This document shows positions 1 to 7,671 of a DNA stretch of 24,906 bases, one piece after another. The notes below the pieces were generated by a model. The model made no database searches. It saw only the letters and a list, made by a program, of their open reading frames with translations, and was not told where the DNA came from. The translations under genes were made by a program, and so were the position numbers. Source of the stretch: an uncultured Blautia sp. (lineage in GTDB: Bacteria; Bacillota; Clostridia; Lachnospirales; Lachnospiraceae); assembly GCA_934394595.1 (NCBI GenBank), contig CAKRRX010000029.1, positions 1 to 24,906 on the forward strand, written 5' to 3'. Each line of letters starts with the position of its first letter. Position 1 is the first letter of the stretch.

Positions 1-41
1 TGCTTGCACTCTGTACATGCTAATGTAATCCTAACGCGCAC
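1..41 (-). CDS. rpmG: 50S ribosomal protein L33, N-terminal fragment (runs off left edge)
   Basis: The minus strand reads MRVRITLACTECK from a GTG at 41 down to the window edge. This is the characteristic start of bacterial L33, a small protein of the large ribosomal subunit. The CxxC (Cys9, Cys12) is the first half of the zinc ribbon found in the zinc-binding L33 form. Only 13 codons are present. The GTG is preceded by GGAGGTG at 8-base spacing and gives the usual L33 N-terminus. An in-frame ATG at 71 with its own AGGAG would add ten residues (MQMKTLEVEV) and cannot be excluded. In related bacteria secE and nusG usually follow, which here would lie outside the window. Confidence 0.85.
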   Translation of the reverse strand, partial: MRVRITLACTECK

Positions 42-71
42 AACTTCCACCTCCAGTGTTTTCATTTGCAT

Positions 72-130
72 GGTCTTCTCCTGCCCTGACAGTGTATCCG
101 CCACTGCTTTTCAGGCATAAAAAAAAGACC
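72..130 (-). promoter_or_regulatory. Structured 5' leader of rpmG
   Basis: The roughly 100-base rpmG leader can fold on itself. GGTCTT (125-130, minus-strand sense) pairs with AAGACC (72-77). Inside it GCCTG (112-116) pairs with CAGGGC (83-88, one bulged C), and CAGTG (102-106) pairs with CACTG (90-94). The upstream AGGAG that would serve the ATG at 71 sits beside the outer stem. A run of eight T follows the first GGTCTT arm. The pairings are seen in the sequence; any regulatory role (autoregulation or start selection) is inference. Confidence 0.35.
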
Positions 131-151
131 TAACTTCCATGTCGCTTGTAC

Positions 152-181
152 AGTTTACCACACAAACTGTATATCCGTCAA
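152..181 (-). promoter_or_regulatory. Promoter of rpmG
   Basis: The minus strand carries TTGACG (176-181) and TAAACT (152-157) separated by 18 bases, a good sigma-A-type promoter reading toward rpmG. A perfect 8-bp inverted repeat, TACAGTTT / AAACTGTA (149-156 and 164-171, 7-base gap), covers the spacer and the -10 box and could be an operator. The remaining bases between this promoter and the SDR gene end at 308 show no gene or convincing terminator. Confidence 0.65.
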
Positions 182-307
182 GTCTTTTACTGAATTTCCT
201 GCAATTCTTTTCCCTGAATTTTCCAGCTGTTTTTGCGAAATTTTACTATGAAAATCCCGGACGGCAGCCAAGAATGAGCCATGCTTGCATGAGCGAATAT
301 GTCCGTT

Positions 308-1045
308 TTAAAAATAATCGTACCCGCCGTGAATGTCCACAATGCTGCCATTCATGTAACCATTGGATAGTACGGCATATGCCATATCTGCCACTTCTTC
401 CACAGTTCCAAAGCGGTGCAGAGCCACTTTGCGGTTGATCCTCTCATAGCTTTCCGGTGTTCGGTTTTTATGCCAGCCGGTCTCAATAAAACCGGGAGCA
501 ATGGCATTTACCCGGATCTTTTTCGGCTCAAATTCTTTTACCAGAGATTTGGTAAGAAAATGCACCGCTGCTTTGGTCACTCCGTAAACCAGTGAAGAGG
601 AATACGCCTGCTGTCCCGCATAAGAGCCGGTAAACAGAATGCTTCCGCCCTCTTTCATAACCGGGCGCAGTTCTTTTACCAGAAATACCGGAACAGATAA
701 ATTGGTATTGACGATCCGGCTCCATTCTTCAAAAGTATAATCCTCATATTTTGCATAGGTACTGATTCCTACATTATTGATCAGCCAGTCCACATGACCG
801 GCCTCTTCTTTGATACGGCGGGCAAATTTCATCATCTCTTCATAGGAAGACATATCTGCCCGGATCAGAATCACCTTTTCCTGATCTGCCGGTGAAAGGG
901 ATTCTAAAAAGCGCTCTGCCCGTTCCTGATTATGGCCATAGCTGATATACAGACGATCACTTTCCCCTGCATTTTCCAGGATCTTCTTTGCAATTCCTTT
1001 TCCAATTCCGGAAGTACCTCCGGTAATCACGGTAACTTTACTCAT
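308..1045 (-). CDS. SDR-family NAD(P)-dependent oxidoreductase
   Basis: Classical short-chain dehydrogenase/reductase, 245 residues, the usual length, predicted cytoplasmic. Visible motifs: TGGTSGIG cofactor loop (residues 8-15), NNVG (90-93), catalytic Ser141, and the YxxxK pair Tyr154/Lys158. FabG-like enzymes reduce ketones to alcohols with NAD(P)H, but the substrate cannot be read from sequence. The start is ATG after AAGGGG, and that ribosome site overlaps the stop region of the ThDP enzyme gene 12 bases upstream, so the two are probably co-translated. Being last in a cluster with an acetolactate-synthase-like enzyme, a cytidylyltransferase and LicD proteins, it may reduce a keto-sugar or keto-polyol intermediate before CDP activation; that role is inference. 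Confidence 0.9.
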   Translation of the reverse strand: MSKVTVITGGTSGIGKGIAKKILENAGESDRLYISYGHNQERAERFLESLSPADQEKVILIRADMSSYEEMMKFARRIKEEAGHVDWLINNVGISTYAKYEDYTFEEWSRIVNTNLSVPVFLVKELRPVMKEGGSILFTGSYAGQQAYSSSLVYGVTKAAVHFLTKSLVKEFEPKKIRVNAIAPGFIETGWHKNRTPESYERINRKVALHRFGTVEEVADMAYAVLSNGYMNGSIVDIHGGYDYF

Positions 1046-1057
1046 ATCGCCACCCCT

Positions 1058-2806
1058 TTACAGCTTCATCAGCCGCTCATAAATTTCCCTGGGAATATAT
1101 GGCTGCTGATTGTGTATAGGCTCTCCCAGACATGTCTTTGGATAGGCAAAGGTTCCTGGCTCCATACAGATTTCAAGAAGCTTCGGCGCATCTGTCTCCT
1201 TCAGAAAAGCTTTGGCCTTTTCTTTTACCTCATCTGCCTCCATGGACAGGCTGCTGATCCCGTAAGCCTTCGCCACCTCTGCAAAATGGCAGGAGGAAAA
1301 ACCGCTTCCCTCTGCAGTATCTGCATACACCTGCTCAAAATAATCTCTCTGCAGATGACGGATCATGCCAAGAGCATGGTTGTTCATCACGATCATGGTA
1401 ATGGGTAGTTTCTCTCTTTTTACCCATTCCAGTTCCTGGATATTCATCTGGAAAGCACCGTCTCCGCAGATGCATGCCACCGGCTTTCCTGTGGCATAGT
1501 AAGCCCCGATTGCCGCCGGAAGAGCGTATCCCATAGCCCCATGTCCGCCGGAAAACAAAAGCTTCTGCCCATTCCGATTTCGAAAAGACTGGTAACTCCA
1601 TACCATGTGCTGCCCTACATCCACAGCTACAGCAGAAGTATCTGCCAGACTGTCGCCAAGATCTGCGATCATGCGGTTTGGATACCGCTCCGGGGTAGCA
1701 TCATCTACTGCCTGCAAAGAGCTGCGGATATCTGTACATACAGACAGCCACTCTCCAAAATCATAATCGCTTTCCCTGTATTTCCACAATTCCTTTACCA
1801 CTTCCATCGCATCTGCACAGAGCTTTCTTTCATTTACTCCATTTTCATGGATGTCTCTTTGCAGATTATAAGGATCTATGTCCACACGGATGATCTTTGC
1901 ATTTTTTGCAAATTCATGAACCTTTGTACCGATCTGACGGGTACAAAGGGAAATCCCAAGGCAGATCAGAAGATCACTTTTGGCATTTGCGATCATATTT
2001 GCATAGCGATGTCCATAGGCTCCGCCAATACAGCCAAAATTCAGAGGATTCTCCCAGGAAAGGGCTGATTTTTCCAAAACACTGGTGATCACAGGGATTT
2101 TCCACTTATCTGCCAGTGTAAAAAGGCAGTCTCGCACAGAGCGGTCACTTACGCCGTGTCCCAGAAGGATCACAGGCCTTTTGGCCTGATCCAGAGCCTT
2201 CCAGATACACTTTGCTGCCTCTTTTGCGCTCTCATCCAGGTTTTGGCCCCTGTCCGGCAGATCCTCTATGTGATAAACCGGATCACTGATTTCTCCCCTC
2301 TGGATATTCATGGGAAGATCGATCAGCACCGGGCCTTTACGTCCTGTATTTGCAATATCATAAGCTTTGTTCAGTTCCTCTACGATCTGCTGGGGTTCCC
2401 GGATCTGTACTGCATATTTGGTAACCGGCTTTGCCATGGAAACAATGTCAAGTTCCTGAAAGCCCTGCTGTCTCAGTCCCTGGATTCCGGAGTATTCATA
2501 GGTATTCAGCTGTCCTGTGAGAAACACCACCGGCAGAGAATCAAAATAAGCATCTGCTATTCCGGACAACAGATTGGCTGCTCCCGGTCCGCTTGTGGCA
2601 TAAGCACAGGCACAGGCTTCTTTTGCCTGGGCATATCCGCAGGCAGCAAAAGCGGCTCCCTGCTCATGATAGCTGGAGTGGCTTCTGGTATTTGGATTTT
2701 TCTCTATGGAGTCTACAAGATGGGCAATCATAGTACCCTGATACCCAAAAAAATCATGGATTCCTTTTTTCTGCAGAAATTCTACAATGTAATCAGTCAC
2801 TTTCAT
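1058..2806 (-). CDS. ThDP-dependent enzyme, acetolactate synthase-like
   Basis: A 582-residue thiamine-diphosphate enzyme with the three-domain layout of acetohydroxyacid synthase (AHAS): N-terminal Pyr domain with the catalytic Glu in YHEQGAAFAA (Glu48) and TSGPGAANL, central domain, and C-terminal PP domain with the GDG...NN metal/ThDP motif (near residue 445, ending IVMNNHALGM). Family members decarboxylate pyruvate or another 2-keto acid and transfer the two-carbon unit to an acceptor. The N-terminal FGYQGTMI differs from the FGYPGG usual in true AHAS, and no small regulatory subunit or ilv gene is nearby, so isoleucine/valine synthesis is unlikely. The setting between a LicD-like gene (15-base gap) and an SDR (12-base gap) suggests making a branched or chain-extended sugar or polyol. 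ATG start with GAGG nine bases upstream. Confidence 0.85.
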   Translation of the reverse strand: MKVTDYIVEFLQKKGIHDFFGYQGTMIAHLVDSIEKNPNTRSHSSYHEQGAAFAACGYAQAKEACACAYATSGPGAANLLSGIADAYFDSLPVVFLTGQLNTYEYSGIQGLRQQGFQELDIVSMAKPVTKYAVQIREPQQIVEELNKAYDIANTGRKGPVLIDLPMNIQRGEISDPVYHIEDLPDRGQNLDESAKEAAKCIWKALDQAKRPVILLGHGVSDRSVRDCLFTLADKWKIPVITSVLEKSALSWENPLNFGCIGGAYGHRYANMIANAKSDLLICLGISLCTRQIGTKVHEFAKNAKIIRVDIDPYNLQRDIHENGVNERKLCADAMEVVKELWKYRESDYDFGEWLSVCTDIRSSLQAVDDATPERYPNRMIADLGDSLADTSAVAVDVGQHMVWSYQSFRNRNGQKLLFSGGHGAMGYALPAAIGAYYATGKPVACICGDGAFQMNIQELEWVKREKLPITMIVMNNHALGMIRHLQRDYFEQVYADTAEGSGFSSCHFAEVAKAYGISSLSMEADEVKEKAKAFLKETDAPKLLEICMEPGTFAYPKTCLGEPIHNQQPYIPREIYERLMKL

Positions 2807-2821
2807 AAAATCAGCCTCACA

Positions 2822-3979
2822 TTATTTCCAGTATTTTTCTACCCGTTCTTTGAGCTTTGTACGTCCTGATTTTCCCAGCACCTCCAGAAAAATCCCCTGA
2901 ATTTCCTCATCCGGAATAAAAATCTCATTATTTTTCAGGCTTTTTACCGTTGCTTTTCTATATGGAAAAAATACCTTTTCCAAAGTCGGATAATCTTTAT
3001 TTTTATAAAGATTCAGAATGTAATCCTTCTGATCCAGATAGTATGTCTCTAATTCCATTTTTGATGCACAGAATTTCACATAATTCCAACACCGGGTCAG
3101 ATATTCCTTTTTTCTGCGGGCACGGCCGTTTTTTCTTCTGGAACGAAGTCTTTTTTTGATCAGTCGGTTCTGATTGCCCACCTCCTGAAAATAATCTTCA
3201 TAACGGATGCGGGCACTGACCATCTCAGAAGGCTTCTGGGTATATTTTTCAAAAACCTTCTCTTTGTAATTACTTCCATAGACTGCTGTGAGATACCCAT
3301 TTATATCTGCCGGCGCCTGAAGCTTCATCCCCTCCAGCACTACAGTTCTGGTATCCTCAAAAATCCCTGCAGGAAAATAGATGGATTTTTTCTTCAACCG
3401 AACCACATACTCCTGAGGATTTTCCACATTTGTCCTTCTTACCAGCATCCGATATAAACTCTTTCCCAGTCGCCCCCGGCCTGTAAGCAGACGCAGACGC
3501 GTAAACAGCCTGCACAGAAATTTCTTTTTCCCACGGCGGTCTCCATAATAGTCAGCCAGCTCTCCCCAGCCAACTTCCTGGGCTCTTGTCCACAGATATC
3601 CCAGACGAAAACGGGGTTTTCCACAAAGCGGTCGGATGTCCACACCCATTCCGGGATATTTATAATTTCTTCCTTCATTCAGGCGGAAACATAAGGTATC
3701 CAGATCTGTATATCTGAGGAAAAATCCCGGAAAACGCCGATTGTTGTTCATGGATTCTACAATACGCCGATCTGGTGCCTCTTCCCCTGCTGCCACACGG
3801 AAACGTTCCATATCAGCAGTCTTCATATAGATCACACCGGAATGGGGTCCCGGTATTTCCTGACCTGTCACACTGCACAGAGTAAGCTGCGGTCCCAGAA
3901 AATAGGGAATTCCCTGTCTTTTACATATTCTGTCTATTTCTGTCAGAAGCTTCCTTACTTCCTGATTTTCTCTGTTCAA
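2822..3979 (-). CDS. LicD-like protein lacking the acidic catalytic motif
   Basis: A 385-residue protein whose start (LLTEIDRICKRQGIPYFL) and end of core (GMKLQAPADINGYLTAVYG) follow the LicD pattern seen in the upstream neighbour. Where an active LicD has WDDDVDIYM, this protein reads PHSGVIYM (from residue 45), so the metal-binding Asp residues are gone. It is therefore probably a non-catalytic partner or a highly diverged transferase. The middle (about residues 265-295) is very basic (many KKR/RRK), suggesting contact with membrane or anionic polymer. The start is an unusual TTG at 3979: an in-frame TAA lies just upstream, no other start codon precedes the conserved core, and GGAG stands ten bases before it. 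It lies 20 bases after the LicD-TPR gene. Confidence 0.7.
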   Translation of the reverse strand: MNRENQEVRKLLTEIDRICKRQGIPYFLGPQLTLCSVTGQEIPGPHSGVIYMKTADMERFRVAAGEEAPDRRIVESMNNNRRFPGFFLRYTDLDTLCFRLNEGRNYKYPGMGVDIRPLCGKPRFRLGYLWTRAQEVGWGELADYYGDRRGKKKFLCRLFTRLRLLTGRGRLGKSLYRMLVRRTNVENPQEYVVRLKKKSIYFPAGIFEDTRTVVLEGMKLQAPADINGYLTAVYGSNYKEKVFEKYTQKPSEMVSARIRYEDYFQEVGNQNRLIKKRLRSRRKNGRARRKKEYLTRCWNYVKFCASKMELETYYLDQKDYILNLYKNKDYPTLEKVFFPYRKATVKSLKNNEIFIPDEEIQGIFLEVLGKSGRTKLKERVEKYWK

Positions 3980-3999
3980 CCTCTTTTAGCTCCAATCTG

Positions 4000-6294
4000 T
4001 CAGTTTCTATAAAATACCAGCTTTTTTACAAGTTCCTGTAAAGCTTCAATACTTTCATATTTTCCAAGCCACTGCTCCAGGAAATCCGATGCATCTCCAT
4101 TTGCAGCATAAACTCTCGCTTTTTTGCTTCCCTCATAAAGATCTGTGAGGAAAATCCTGGACAGTTCCGTCCGCACATAACTGTGTCCCATTGTCTTTGC
4201 AGCTTCCAGATAGTTCTCATAAGCCTGGGCAGTCTGACCCTGTCTGCTCCTGATATCTCCCAGGACCTTATAGGCCTGAGCCTGTCTGCCTCCACGGATC
4301 CTGCAGTCTTTTGCCCTTTCTGCCAGCCATTCCAGCTCATCCATCTCTTTGGTATAGATAAGCTCAGTCCGGATCTTTGCAAGCTCTCCCGGATATCCCA
4401 GCCGCTCCCAGGCTTTTGTGAGTGCCTTCTTGTATACTTCCGTTTTCTTTTCCCCAAGATCTGCCCCGGATGCTGCAGCCCGATTCATCTGTCCTTTGAT
4501 CTCATCCAGAACAGCTTCCATCTCAGAACGATTTTTCGCCACGCTTACCCTGGCCAGATAATAATACGCCCTTATGGAAAGATCCTCCGGCAAAAGTCTG
4601 TGCCACAGCTCCGCCAGCTGCATTGCCCCGTCTTTTTGACCGGCATCCAGCAGCATCTGGCAGGTTTTTGCAGTCTGTCTGCTGTATGGCAGCAAAAATT
4701 TGTCCAATTCCAGATGAGTGATGCCGTTGGTGGTCTTCTCCCGGGCATCTGCAAATATTTCAAGGGCATCTGCGCATTTTTTGCGCATCCACAAAAGCTC
4801 TCCTCTGTATTTCAGAAAATAGCCATCCTCCGGGAATAAACGCAATGCTTCGTCAATGTAGACCTCAGCTTCCACAATACCAATCCCGTTTCTGGCACGC
4901 TCCATGAGAAAACGGCTTTTAAATTTCACAAAACCCGGTACCTGGGGATATCTCTCCAGCAGCTGTTCTGCTTTTTCCTCTGCTTCCTGAAATTTATGGA
5001 ATTCATAATCAGAAACAGCCTGACGAAACAGCTGAATGTCCTCTTTCAGCTTCGCCATATCCGGTGTCAGCTCCCCTGCCTGTTCCTTTACCACAAGCAT
5101 GCGATGTGCCTTGCCGATCCGCTCTGTATAAACCAACGTCAGCATTGCAGCATAAAAAGTCTCATCGCTGATTTCCAATAGAGTAGGATGATAAAATGGA
5201 TAAATTCCTCCGAAGTCTTCCCGCCCGATAAACGCCACACTGAGCTGTACCTGGAAATAACGGGTAAAAATATCATTTAAAACATCAAATTTTCTCTCTG
5301 CCACAAGTATTTTCAGACTCTGTCCACACTCCTGTATCCGTGCCTCCAGATCCATCACTGTACTTTTTGCAAGAAGCAGTTCCCGCTTATGCTGCATCCG
5401 GTGGTTTCTTTTGGCCCCTGCCAGGGAATAGATCTTGCGCCACACAGAATCCCTGCGAAGCTTTCCTTTTCGGATACCGGGAAGATAATCCTCCCGAAGT
5501 TCCTTATAAGTGATTCCCGGAACCGTCACCGCATCGTGGGATTCCCGCTCTCCATGGGGCGGTATATAAGACCATTCATCCCCATAATGCCAGATCAGAT
5601 AATCGCTCATCCTGTGAGGCACCATCACTTCTGTGCCTTCAAATTTCATATATTTTACGGGGAACATCATGTCCTTATCAAAAAGGAATGGACAACCGCC
5701 CCATCTCATAGCATAGCGCGGACAGTCTTTTTCCTCGTAGGAAAACATGATCTTCTCCAGTTTCTTCAATGTTCTGTCTTTTCCCAGGAAAGTATAGGAA
5801 AAAAGCCAGCGTAAATACTGACTCACCGGAATTTCCCATCTGGCTCCAAATACAACTACCATATTAACCAGTTCGGAATAGATCATCATATGGGTACGGT
5901 ATTTCTCATATTCCCTGTCATCTGCCGGAATAGGATCCAACGTAAGTACATCAATGATTTCCCCTGCACTGTCCTTTCCGATGATCTGATGCTTGTGAAG
6001 GGCGCAGCTGTCTGTAGATGCATATCTTGGGAAGGTATTGGTATAATTCCGATCAACATCCACACATTGAAGTACCCGGTTCTCCGGCAACACAGCCTCC
6101 GACAGTTCCACCAGTTTTTCCCAGTCAGCCCTTGGCATATAAATATCCACATCATCATCCCAGGGGATGAATCCCTCATTTCGCACTACTCCGATGGCAG
6201 TTCCCCCTGCCATCACATATCTCAGGTTATTTTCTTTACAGATTTCGTCTATTTCACGAAAAAGCTGTAACAGATGTTCCTGCTTTTCAGTCAT
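4000..6294 (-). CDS. LicD-family phosphotransferase with C-terminal TPR-like repeats
   Basis: A 764-residue protein. Residues 1 to about 260 form a LicD domain, with GGTAIGVVRNEGFIPWDDDVDIY (positions 30-52, shown here as its key residues Gly30-31 and Asp46-48/Asp50), and later YGDEW. LicD proteins move phosphocholine or a comparable phospho-alcohol from a CDP-linked donor onto a cell-surface glycan at the cytoplasmic face. From about residue 300 the chain is all-helical with TPR-like units such as GDIRSRQGQTAQAYENYLEA, probably a protein-interaction arm; typical LicD proteins are only about 270 residues. No signal peptide or membrane segment is evident. It starts three bases after the cytidylyltransferase fusion stop, with AGAGGGG as ribosome site, so translation is coupled. 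The neighbouring cytidylyltransferase may supply its CDP-linked substrate (inference). Confidence 0.85.
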   Translation of the reverse strand: MTEKQEHLLQLFREIDEICKENNLRYVMAGGTAIGVVRNEGFIPWDDDVDIYMPRADWEKLVELSEAVLPENRVLQCVDVDRNYTNTFPRYASTDSCALHKHQIIGKDSAGEIIDVLTLDPIPADDREYEKYRTHMMIYSELVNMVVVFGARWEIPVSQYLRWLFSYTFLGKDRTLKKLEKIMFSYEEKDCPRYAMRWGGCPFLFDKDMMFPVKYMKFEGTEVMVPHRMSDYLIWHYGDEWSYIPPHGERESHDAVTVPGITYKELREDYLPGIRKGKLRRDSVWRKIYSLAGAKRNHRMQHKRELLLAKSTVMDLEARIQECGQSLKILVAERKFDVLNDIFTRYFQVQLSVAFIGREDFGGIYPFYHPTLLEISDETFYAAMLTLVYTERIGKAHRMLVVKEQAGELTPDMAKLKEDIQLFRQAVSDYEFHKFQEAEEKAEQLLERYPQVPGFVKFKSRFLMERARNGIGIVEAEVYIDEALRLFPEDGYFLKYRGELLWMRKKCADALEIFADAREKTTNGITHLELDKFLLPYSRQTAKTCQMLLDAGQKDGAMQLAELWHRLLPEDLSIRAYYYLARVSVAKNRSEMEAVLDEIKGQMNRAAASGADLGEKKTEVYKKALTKAWERLGYPGELAKIRTELIYTKEMDELEWLAERAKDCRIRGGRQAQAYKVLGDIRSRQGQTAQAYENYLEAAKTMGHSYVRTELSRIFLTDLYEGSKKARVYAANGDASDFLEQWLGKYESIEALQELVKKLVFYRN

Positions 6295-6297
6295 TTG

Positions 6298-7629
6298 TTA
6301 TCCCCTCTGGTCTATCACTTCCAGAATGTCTGCCAGCGCCTCGGATTCTTCATAAAAAAGCCTGGTACACTCTGTTCTCTCGTCACTGATCATGATCAGC
6401 AGTTCCTGCAGAAGATAGCGGAAACCGTTTCCTTCAAAGTTAAAACAGTATCTCTTCAGCCCTTTGCTGTCATCTATTTTTGCCTCAAAATATCCGGTAT
6501 TCCACCAGTCATTTGGTATGGTCACACGGCCTTTGCTGCCGATTACTACAAACTCGTCCTCCACATCTACGGTGGTTCCGATTTCAATGGTCGCAAGGGC
6601 ATCCGGATATTTCATTGTGATCATATCATAAATACAATTGCCCTTTTTATCTTTTACCACATTGGTATTCACTTCCAGATAATCCCTGCCCAGTATCTTG
6701 AGCACTGCGCATAAAGCCTGGACTACTGTCTCATCAAAATTCCTGCCCCCTTCAAAATGATCCTGGGACATGGAACATTTCACGCATACAATATCTCCCA
6801 CCAGGGCACTGTGGGTCTGCCATACCAACTGATTAAACGCCCTTAAATAAACCAGCGTGATCTTCTCCACCAAAACTACATTGTGGGCTTCTGCCAGGGC
6901 AAACAGTTCCTTTAACTTTTCCTTGCTCTGGGTCATCGGTGCGTCGCTGATCACATATTTTCCCTGCTCCAGGGATCTGCGGATATACCGTTCCCGTTTT
7001 CTCTGGACTGTCTTGATATAAACGATATCCACCTGGGACAAAAAGCAGTCAAAGCCCTGCTGCCATTCTGTGCTGTCTGCATCCACGCAATAATAAGAAT
7101 CCAGTTCATATTTTTCACAGAAGATCCGGGCAGACTCTTCATTTTCGGAAAAGACGCATTCCACATGAAGGCCGCTGACATATTTTGTCTCCCATACAAT
7201 ACCATTATCCCCGTCATCATCTGTAACCACACCCACGGTGTAAGTGATTCCCTCTCCACGCAGCTTGGTGCTGGAGATATTTTTGGTTCTCTCCAGATAG
7301 ATAACGTCACAATAATTTTTCAGATAGTCAAATTTCCCCCGCCAGTCTGACCCCAGCACCAGCAGGTCAATATTATATTTGATAATATCGCTGAGCTTTT
7401 GTCCCTGATACTCTTCAATGATGATCTCATCTGCAAAACCGGTGCGGCGGACATTCTCAATCCTTTTCAGAAGGCTGTCCCGCACGTTCAGCTTTCCTCT
7501 CTCGATGTCGTAACTCTCACTGGTCACACCTACGATCAGGTAATCTCCCAGTGCTTTCGCCCTTTTTAAAATGTTATAATGCCCTTCATGGAACAGGTCA
7601 AATGTTCCGTAGGTGATCACTCGCTTCAT
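6298..7629 (-). CDS. Cytidylyltransferase fused to a Gfo/Idh-like domain
   Basis: A 443-residue fusion. Residues 1-125 are a TagD-type nucleotidyltransferase with GTFDLFHEGH (HxGH at 14-17), GSDWRGKFDYL and ISSTKLR (118-124); family members join CTP to a phosphorylated polyol, giving a CDP-polyol. Residues about 128-443 resemble Gfo/Idh/MocA oxidoreductases (VDIVYIKTVQ, RSLEQGKYVISDAPMT). This half looks weakened: the cofactor loop reads VGVVTDDDGDNG rather than GxGxxG, and the usual EKP carrying the catalytic Lys reads DAP (229-231). It may have lost redox activity or changed function. It is 42 bases after the acyltransferase and 3 bases before the LicD-TPR gene. ATG start after AGGGG. The N-terminal half is clearly paralogous to the tagD at 10695. 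Confidence 0.85.
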   Translation of the reverse strand: MKRVITYGTFDLFHEGHYNILKRAKALGDYLIVGVTSESYDIERGKLNVRDSLLKRIENVRRTGFADEIIIEEYQGQKLSDIIKYNIDLLVLGSDWRGKFDYLKNYCDVIYLERTKNISSTKLRGEGITYTVGVVTDDDGDNGIVWETKYVSGLHVECVFSENEESARIFCEKYELDSYYCVDADSTEWQQGFDCFLSQVDIVYIKTVQRKRERYIRRSLEQGKYVISDAPMTQSKEKLKELFALAEAHNVVLVEKITLVYLRAFNQLVWQTHSALVGDIVCVKCSMSQDHFEGGRNFDETVVQALCAVLKILGRDYLEVNTNVVKDKKGNCIYDMITMKYPDALATIEIGTTVDVEDEFVVIGSKGRVTIPNDWWNTGYFEAKIDDSKGLKRYCFNFEGNGFRYLLQELLIMISDERTECTRLFYEESEALADILEVIDQRG

Positions 7630-7671
7630 ATTATCTTAACCCCTGTATGCAAATATGGAAAGGCAATCCTT

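Noticed and set aside
270..295. Hairpin around CATGC/GCATG as terminator of the SDR operon
   Set aside because: The stem is only five base pairs and no T-run follows on the minus strand.
139..438. 99-residue plus-strand frame near the left edge
   Set aside because: It overlaps the rpmG promoter and the conserved SDR gene on the other strand, has no ribosome site and no family motif.
932..1408. 158-residue plus-strand frame
   Set aside because: Antisense to the SDR start and the ThDP enzyme; Cys/Leu/Ser-rich composition typical of antisense frames, no motif.
1058..2806. Calling the ThDP gene ilvB
   Set aside because: No ilvN/ilvC neighbours, N-terminal motif differs from AHAS, and the context is surface-polymer synthesis.
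2156..2869. 237-residue plus-strand frame
   Set aside because: Entirely opposite the well-conserved ThDP enzyme N-terminal domain; no ribosome site and no recognisable domain.
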